Below, one piece after another: positions 59,089-64,000 of a stretch of 64,000 bases of DNA; the first letter of the stretch is position 1, and the number at the start of each line of letters is the position of its first letter. Both the position numbers and the translations under genes were made by a program. The stretch covers positions 372,001 to 436,000 of the forward strand of contig CP150579.1 of the NCBI GenBank assembly GCA_049487715.1, in the 5' to 3' direction. A model generated the notes under the pieces. That model saw only the letters and a list, made by a program, of their open reading frames with translations, had not been told where the DNA came from and ran no database searches. Origin of the DNA: Pycnococcus provasolii. Taxonomy: Eukaryota > Chlorophyta > Pseudoscourfieldiophyceae > Pseudoscourfieldiales.

Positions 59089-59409
59089 TTGATATTGATG
59101 AATGATGATGACAACAAAGAAAGGCTCATTTGAGTAAGTAGTACAGTGCTTACTACTGTATACGTTTGTTTATTTATGATAAACGAAAGGAAATTGTAAA
59201 TAAAGAGTAAGGATGATGAGAATGTTTTACAGAACAAACATTTTGCATTTTGTTGTTGTTGTTGTTGTTGTCTGTTTGTTTTTCAGGTCGTGAAACATGC
59301 CTTATTCTGGCTTTTCGTATTCGAACCGACCGTCACATGTATACAAAACAAAGAACAAAACAAACATACATACACAAAGCAAATGGGATGATGATCTCGT
59401 CTATTTCTT
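59089..59409. other. convergent 3' spacer containing SECIS-like hairpin
   Basis: Between the FtsH stop and the end of the TGA-containing MsrA gene. It holds a GTT repeat near 59251-59270 and the SECIS candidate. No gene seen. Confidence 0.5.
59295..59340 (-). promoter_or_regulatory. candidate SECIS element in the MsrA 3' UTR
   Basis: Read on the minus strand about 70 bases after the stop: ACAT, then GTGA, then 11 bases, then AA in an apical loop flanked by TTCG and CGAA, then a descending arm ending GCC, then AGA, and finally ATGT closing the stem with ACAT. An eukaryotic SECIS needs an (A/G)TGA core, an unpaired AA about 10-12 bases later and an opposing GA; all three are here at the expected spacing. 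Flanking GTTTGTTTT and AAAACAAAC could lengthen the lower helix. The fold was done by hand, and the lower internal loop is asymmetric, so it needs formal testing. Confidence 0.55.
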
Positions 59410-60150
59410 TTAGCCAAAGAACTTGTCAAAAGCTGGCACAAACTGTGGCAACATGGATGCCACAACAGCGACGGCGAGAGACGTTCTGAGTACTTGCAGC
59501 ACCGATGCAACATCTGGCGGTGCTAATGCCGAGGCGTAGTCAAGCACAAACGCAATCAGCACACCTGCAATGCGCAGGTTATTTTTCGTTTTGTAGTCCT
59601 GGTGATACCACTCAGCTCGCGTGTAGACGTTGCTTTCTTCCGTGTCATACACGACAGTTGACACGCCGCGCTTCGTTTTCGATCGTTTCGTTTCCAAGAG
59701 CAAGTCTGCGACTTTCTTCTGTTGTTCCGTTTGTGGGAAGACGGCGCTTGCGTACTGCTTGGTGTATCGCGTGGACGTGTCGCTGACTTCGAACGCCTTT
59801 TGGAGAATTTCCTCGTATGTGATGACGTTAGGGTCGTACTTAATTTTCACGACTTCCGTGTTTCCGTCACCCGCACACACGCTTGCGTATGTGGCTTTCG
59901 GAATTCCACCCGCGTATCCGACTTCCGTTGATGTGACACCCGCAACATCCTTTAAGAGTTGTTGCGGTTCCCAAAATCACTGGCATCCAATTATGGCGAC
60001 ATTCTTCTCATCATCATCACTGGACGAAGAGGAAGACGACGACGAAGATGTGCAGGCCAAACGTTGACGAAACGAAGGAGGAGCACGACGAGCACACGTA
60101 ATGCCCCCCGAAGAGGGAGCACGACGCACACCAGGAGCACCGGCCATCAT
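59410..60150 (-). CDS. msrA: MsrA selenoprotein: peptide methionine sulfoxide reductase with in-frame TGA at the catalytic position
   Basis: The product starts at ATG 60150 with a plastid-type leader (Arg/Ser/Ala-rich, then a poly-Ser run) and reads NVAIIGCQ before a TGA at 59979-59977. The same frame goes on FWEPQQLLKDVAGVTSTEVG, YAGGIPKATYASVCAGDGN, TEVVKIKYDP and RAEWYHQDYK. Aligned by eye with MsrA, VAIIGCQ-TGA-FW equals VATFGAGCFW, so the TGA (residue 58 of 246) falls exactly on the catalytic cysteine. MsrA with selenocysteine at this site is known from Chlamydomonas. A SECIS-like hairpin lies downstream. The C-terminus has two hydrophobic stretches (LRIAGVLIAFVLDYASALA and LAVAVVASMLP), unusual for MsrA and suggesting membrane attachment. 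Standard gene callers would end the gene at the TGA or call only the C-terminal half. A nonsense-mutated pseudogene is the alternative. Confidence 0.85.
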
Positions 60151-61209
60151 GGCGTAACTTACTTCTGGGAAGGTCTTATTTTTTTTTTGTGGCGGAGAAG
60201 AAAAACAAATCAAATCGAATCGAGAACTCGGGGGTTGGAAAAAATCTAAACTAAATTTAACAAATCCTTGCCAGCAATAATGGGGTTTTGCATTGTTTGG
60301 CCCGCCGTGACCTCCCGCCGTGGAAAGCATCGTCGGTGGTGACGCGCATCCAGGCACGCTCACTCACCTCCATGGCTCCCTCAACCTCCCTCGCCCTCGC
60401 CAGCTTGCTCCGTGATCAAGGCAAGTGCGCCGACGCCGCGCGCGACGCGGAGCCGCTACTCCGCGAGGCCGAGGCGCTCGACGGTCAGCGTCGGGACGGA
60501 GCTCGGCGATGCGCATCCCAGACAGATTATGGAGCATATAGCCTATACGTGCAACGATTTCCGATTTCGCGTTAATTCTCTCGAAGCAAAAGAAGTACGA
60601 TGAGGCCAGTTGCTACGTATGTATCTCGACCAAGCGGCGCATGCATACGAGCAGAGCTACGGCGCAGATCACAATAATACGCGTGGTGATGCACGTACGC
60701 AAGCTAATACATGTCGCCAGGCGCCAGCTAGCAGTGTAAACTACACAACACTAGTGTATTCTTCCCAAGGTTCTATGATGGAGGTCCCCACCTGACATGC
60801 AAGGAGGGAGGTGGTGGTTGGGATTTGGGAAGATGGATGGGTCCAGGCGCCGAAATTAAAAAACGGCGGGGGATGCTACCTCCCCTACCCGGTAAAATTA
60901 CCCGGAACTGAAGGGACAAAACAGAAATTTGGATGGGTCGGATTTTACCGATGAAAGAACGGAACGTTCTGGAGGGAGGGACCAATTCGGGGTTGGTTTG
61001 TTCGCCTGAGTGCTTCGTCTCCAGAACGGCTTCCCTCCCGCCCTTCCCCCCTTCTCCGTTGTGTGACCACGTGCCTGTTTATTACTGGTGGGTTCACTCT
61101 TCCCACAAGCAAGCAAGCAAAATTTACGGTTGACGCACACCGACAAAAAAAACCGAGAAGGAATTTTTGTGCAAAGTTTGCCCGTGACTAAACAAATAGG
61201 CATAAAAAA
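60151..61209. other. spacer with a decayed TPR fragment
   Basis: Promoter side of the TGA-containing MsrA on the left and of the receptor kinase on the right. The middle holds the pseudogene listed below. A CCTCCCG/pyrimidine tract lies near 61020-61050. No intact gene seen. Confidence 0.5.
60373..60720 (+). pseudogene. decayed kinesin-light-chain-type TPR fragment
   Basis: Frame pieces fit consecutive parts of KLC-like TPRs: SLALASLLRDQGKCADAARD and PLLREAEAL in one frame, then TELGDAHPRQIMEHIAYTCN in another. KKYDEAS, and DQAAHAYEQSYGADHNNT in the frame of base 60610, follow. The expected KLC pattern is LAxLLRDQGKxxEAExLxREAL...LGDxHPxTL...YxxALxGYExxLGxDHxxT. Frames change at least twice and stops lie between, so it looks dead. 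Confidence 0.5.
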
Positions 61210-63141
61210 ATGGCGTTGTCAGTGCCCTTTACCACTACTAGGAGGGTGCGTCCACTGCTGACGACCACGGTAATATTCGTCAGCCTTCTTGTTGTTTCTC
61301 TTCATGTCGTTGGTGGTGGTGCAGCAGCTGGTGAAGAAAAAACGCCACTCGAAGATCATACTTCCTCCCACAACAACAACGACGACATTCATGGAGAAGA
61401 CGAGGAATACGTTTATGCCTACGCGTACGAAGACCCGTTTGACGAGATGCCGCCGTACCTCGTTCCGATTGGAGGGCCGGAGGAACTCGCGTCAATAGCT
61501 GCGGAAAGAGAGGAAACGCCTCTGCTACGATGGCTAGCTTCTACTTCGCACGAAATCGAAATCGAGTCAGCCGCTGCTGCTGCTGCTGTCTCATCGCCCA
61601 TCTCAGATGAATTTGATGACAGCAACGACGAACCAAAGGAAATCCTCAGCGCCACCACCATCATACAACAAGCTGCGCTCGGCGGTGGTGCGCTCGGCGG
61701 AGGGCATCTTGGACGCGTCGCCGTCGAGGAAGTACCACAGAGCAGCACCAACAGGAGAATCAAACCACCACTGCCGTCACAATTAACCAAAGAGAATGAG
61801 AGTGACGACGAAGGCTGGTGGAAGTTCATAGCCATCATTTTGGTTGCGGTAATCGTGGGTGCGTTTACGACCGCGTGCCTGCTTATTACAATTCTTCTTC
61901 TTTACCGAAATCGGTGTGGAGGAAACAAAAAACGGCAACAACAACAACAACAACAACAACACAGCATCAGCAGCACCAGCAGCTGTGGTGACGTCGAGGT
62001 CGTCGTCGTGCAGCAGCAGCAATCGCCTTCTCGTCCTCCTCCTGAGCAGCAGCAATGTTGCACCCGCAACAACAACTCATGCTGCAGCGTGACGAATCAC
62101 GCATATGTCGTCGAGCCAACAACAGCGGCGCCTCGATGCTGCTACACCGACGACGACGACAACAGCAGCACGACGTCATCAACGGAGCTTTTTTTGCACA
62201 GTGTCGCTGAACACAGGATTCGTTGCAGCGAGATTGTATTCAAAAGTGGATACATGGGCCCCCAAAACAGGCTAGGCATTGGTGGATACGGCGAAGTGTT
62301 CAAGGCAAGCTGGCTTGGCACACCTGTGGCTGTGAAACGACTCTTCGACCATCGCGGCTGTGACTCAACCATAGACTTCGCACACGAGGTGAGTCTGCTG
62401 TCACGCCTCCGGCATCCGCACGTCGTGCTGTGGATGGGCGTGATCGTCGAACCTTCGGAGCTCTCGATCGTCATGGAGTACATGGATCGCGGAAGTCTGT
62501 CTAGTGTCGTGCATCGAAGGACGCCAGATGGAAAGACGTTCGCCAACACGCTCACAGTTGCCATGAAGATGTCTTGGGTTCACGATATCGTCGAAGGTAT
62601 GGCGTACCTTCACGGCCGAGGCATTGTTCATCGCGATCTGACGTCAAATAATGTCCTTCTGAACAAGAAGGGGCAGGCGAAGATCACCGATTTTGGGCTG
62701 AGCAAGGTGAAGACGAGCAGACTGTCCCCGCAGAAGCGGCAGCACGGCGCAGCCTACTATTGCGCGCCGGAGGCTCTTGGCAACGATCCCTACGACTACC
62801 CGTGTGATGTGTTTTCGTTCGGCGTCATCGTTTGGGAACTCATGCATCGTCAACGACCATTCTACGGGATTGACGTGCACCCGTTCATCGCCATTGTGCA
62901 GCGTGAAGGTTCCCGCTTCGTCAGGGGCACGCTCGAGTGGAACGAAGCGGCTATCGCCGGCGTTCCGCAAGTCAAAGATATTGCCCTTCGGTGCTGGCTC
63001 GAAACGTCTAAGGATCGCCCGACATTCCAAGAGCTCGTTGGCGAAGTTCTCTTTGCGCCGCCGTCATCGTTGTCGCCGCCGTCGCAGCAGTCTCCTCCTG
63101 TCAAACCACCGTGCAAAGAATCATCAGCAGAGGAGTCCTGA
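61210..63141 (+). CDS. receptor-like TKL-family protein kinase
   Basis: A 643-residue intronless frame. It has a signal peptide (about 1-43, with VIFVSLLVVSLHVVGGGAAA), an acidic ectodomain of about 155 residues and a single membrane segment (about 205-226, IAIILVAVIVGAFTTACLLI). A Gln/His/Ser-rich juxtamembrane region of about 120 residues follows, then the kinase domain (about 349-625). Kinase motifs are GIGGYGEVF (glycine loop), VAVKRL (ATP-site Lys), HPHVVLWMG, VMEYMDRGSLSS, HRDLTSNNVLL (catalytic loop), TDFGLSKV, CAPEAL and DVFSFGVIVWELM. The LWMG and DLxSxN style and the overall layout fit the Raf/TKL group. The architecture is that of a surface receptor kinase; the ligand is unknown. 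The ectodomain has no recognised module. The poly-Gln and poly-Ser tracts arise from CAA, CAG and AGC runs. Confidence 0.9.
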   Translation: MALSVPFTTTRRVRPLLTTTVIFVSLLVVSLHVVGGGAAAGEEKTPLEDHTSSHNNNDDIHGEDEEYVYAYAYEDPFDEMPPYLVPIGGPEELASIAAEREETPLLRWLASTSHEIEIESAAAAAAVSSPISDEFDDSNDEPKEILSATTIIQQAALGGGALGGGHLGRVAVEEVPQSSTNRRIKPPLPSQLTKENESDDEGWWKFIAIILVAVIVGAFTTACLLITILLLYRNRCGGNKKRQQQQQQQQHSISSTSSCGDVEVVVVQQQQSPSRPPPEQQQCCTRNNNSCCSVTNHAYVVEPTTAAPRCCYTDDDDNSSTTSSTELFLHSVAEHRIRCSEIVFKSGYMGPQNRLGIGGYGEVFKASWLGTPVAVKRLFDHRGCDSTIDFAHEVSLLSRLRHPHVVLWMGVIVEPSELSIVMEYMDRGSLSSVVHRRTPDGKTFANTLTVAMKMSWVHDIVEGMAYLHGRGIVHRDLTSNNVLLNKKGQAKITDFGLSKVKTSRLSPQKRQHGAAYYCAPEALGNDPYDYPCDVFSFGVIVWELMHRQRPFYGIDVHPFIAIVQREGSRFVRGTLEWNEAAIAGVPQVKDIALRCWLETSKDRPTFQELVGEVLFAPPSSLSPPSQQSPPVKPPCKESSAEES

Positions 63142-63681
63142 GGAGGACGTGTAACGGAAAAAATTAAAGCTTTATACTTACTTACTTACAAGATCTTGCC
63201 AACCAACAAAGGTTTAGGGGAGGCCCGAAGTCACACAACAGCTCATCCATGATCCATCCGCCCCAAACAAAAGCAGATGTCCTAACCCCGAATCCATTCC
63301 CCCCGTTCCCGTTCGGGGAGAAGTTCGTTCGGGGATGGAAAACAAATATTCCTTTGCCTCCCTCTCTTGGAGTGACCCGTCCGAGAACCTTCCTGGAAAT
63401 CATCCGCCTTCAATGCCCACGGGTGCTTGCTTGAGCCATCATAACATGGTGGGAAGTCGTTTCTCGGATGTGCCTAACTTCCTTCCTCTGCTCTTATGGT
63501 GTTTGTATGGTGTTTACGGGTATGTATCTGGGTTAGTAGCAGCACCTTCTCTTCTTCGTGGGCTTCTCTTCTCATCTGGCTATCTGTTGCAACGGTTTTC
63601 TTTCACCTTAGTGGTGGTTCGTTCATCACGCACTTCAAAAGCCTTTCAGTCTTTCTTTCAGTCTTGAAGTAGTCTTGAAGT
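63142..63681. other. spacer, no gene visible
   Basis: Begins with the kinase 3' UTR (a CTTACTTACTTACAAG run at 63176-63191). The region from 63220 to 63660 has no supported frame. TCTTTCAGTC and CTTGAAGTAGT repeats lie just before the next ATG. Confidence 0.45.
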
Positions 63682-64000
63682 ATGGCGGTCTTTCGTATGA
63701 GTCGCGTTCTTCTCAGCAGTGCCCTCTTTGTAGGAATCAGCAGCAGTTCTGTTGTCGCAGCAGACGAAAGCATGAACCTCGCTTCGTTCGGGTGCACGCT
63801 CATGCGCCAGAAGATGCCCGCAATCACGGAATCCGTCTCAGACGAGTGCCGCGCGCTTCTCGACAACGCCCTGCTCAAGCCCCTCTCATCCTCAGCTGGA
63901 CACACGCCGGCTACCACGTACGTGCTCACACCCGAAGACACGAAGCTCATCTGCGACGACAAGACGTGCTCGTCGCAAATCGTGCTCGCGAAGAAACTCA
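63682..64000 (+). CDS. secreted cysteine-containing protein, 3' end outside window
   Basis: ATG 63682 opens a signal peptide (MSRVLLSSALFVGISSSSVV within the first 27 residues), then MNLASFGCTLMRQKMPAITE, a Cys in SDECRALL, and YVLTPEDTKLICDDKTCSSQ before the window ends. The Cys spacing and the LICDDKTCSSQI segment resemble the C-terminal half of an elicitin-like fold (LMC..xxC..xI). Elicitins are best known from oomycetes, where they bind sterols, so this resemblance in an alga would be unusual and needs the rest of the gene. The reading is in one frame with no stop to the last base. An alternative is an unrelated small secreted protein. Confidence 0.6.
   Translation, partial: MAVFRMSRVLLSSALFVGISSSSVVAADESMNLASFGCTLMRQKMPAITESVSDECRALLDNALLKPLSSSAGHTPATTYVLTPEDTKLICDDKTCSSQIVLAKKL

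Noticed and set aside
59295-59340. GGTTCGAAT in the SECIS candidate read as the T-arm of a tRNA
   Set aside because: No acceptor stem, D-arm or anticodon arm can be drawn around it, so I do not call a tRNA.
63335-63667. 110-codon frame between the kinase and the secreted protein
   Set aside because: No domain, no clear leader logic, and it would end almost at the next gene's ATG; probably chance.

Overview
This is nuclear DNA of a small photosynthetic eukaryote, most likely a green alga of prasinophyte type. The evidence is six chlorophyll-binding antenna genes, a chlorophyll b reductase, plastid-style leaders, a CFAP53-like ciliary gene, short spliceosomal introns (GT..AG, often with a GTACG or GTGCG donor), dense gene packing and high-GC coding regions. 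Species assignment is inference only. TGA is a normal stop in most genes here (for example at the ends of the Cys-type MsrA, the ankyrin-peptidase and the chlorophyll b reductase).

Layout. 1-1848: 3' part of a surface protein with FG-GAP-like repeats and one apparent frameshift. 2346-3527: a spliced membrane protein. 3.5-6.9 kb: a repeat-rich stretch with a (CA)n tract, a 284-bp fold-back element and dispersed 51-bp and 44-bp repeats. 6.9-10.3 kb: an oxysterol-binding protein convergent with a CFAP53-like gene. 10.3-12.4 kb: gene-poor, with TTAGGG-like repeats. 12.5-22.8 kb: a coiled-coil protein, a DEX1-like FG-GAP protein, a zuotin/GlsA-type DnaJ-SANT protein and a cytochrome b5. 22.8-24.4 kb: gene-poor, with a 610-bp inverted repeat. 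24.4-31.5 kb: an EF-hand-like protein, a Cys-type MsrA, an ankyrin-signal peptidase fusion and a NOL/NYC1-type chlorophyll b reductase. 31.7-41.0 kb: six antenna genes encoding the same 225-residue protein, interrupted by a small spliced gene and a class-I aminotransferase. 41.8-59.1 kb: an F-box protein, a plastid-leader protein, a putative small gene, cyclin C, a TRP channel and a very long FtsH protease. 59.4-60.2 kb: a second MsrA. 60.4-60.7 kb: a decayed kinesin-light-chain-type TPR remnant. 61.2-64 kb: a receptor-like kinase and the start of a secreted Cys-rich protein.

The most striking item is the second MsrA (59410-60150, minus strand). Its frame is interrupted by one TGA exactly where the catalytic cysteine should be. 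The reading continues through the rest of the MsrA domain, and a SECIS-like hairpin lies about 70 bases past the stop. It reads as a selenoprotein MsrA with a possible C-terminal membrane segment. A Cys-type MsrA lies about 32 kb away.

The six antenna genes are identical in protein but differ at synonymous sites in a mosaic pattern, with unrelated flanks beyond short leaders; this points to gene conversion. The chlorophyll b reductase gene ends 161 bp from the end of one antenna copy, placing antenna apoprotein genes beside a pigment-turnover gene. Introns and start codons were deduced by eye from splice signals and frame continuity.
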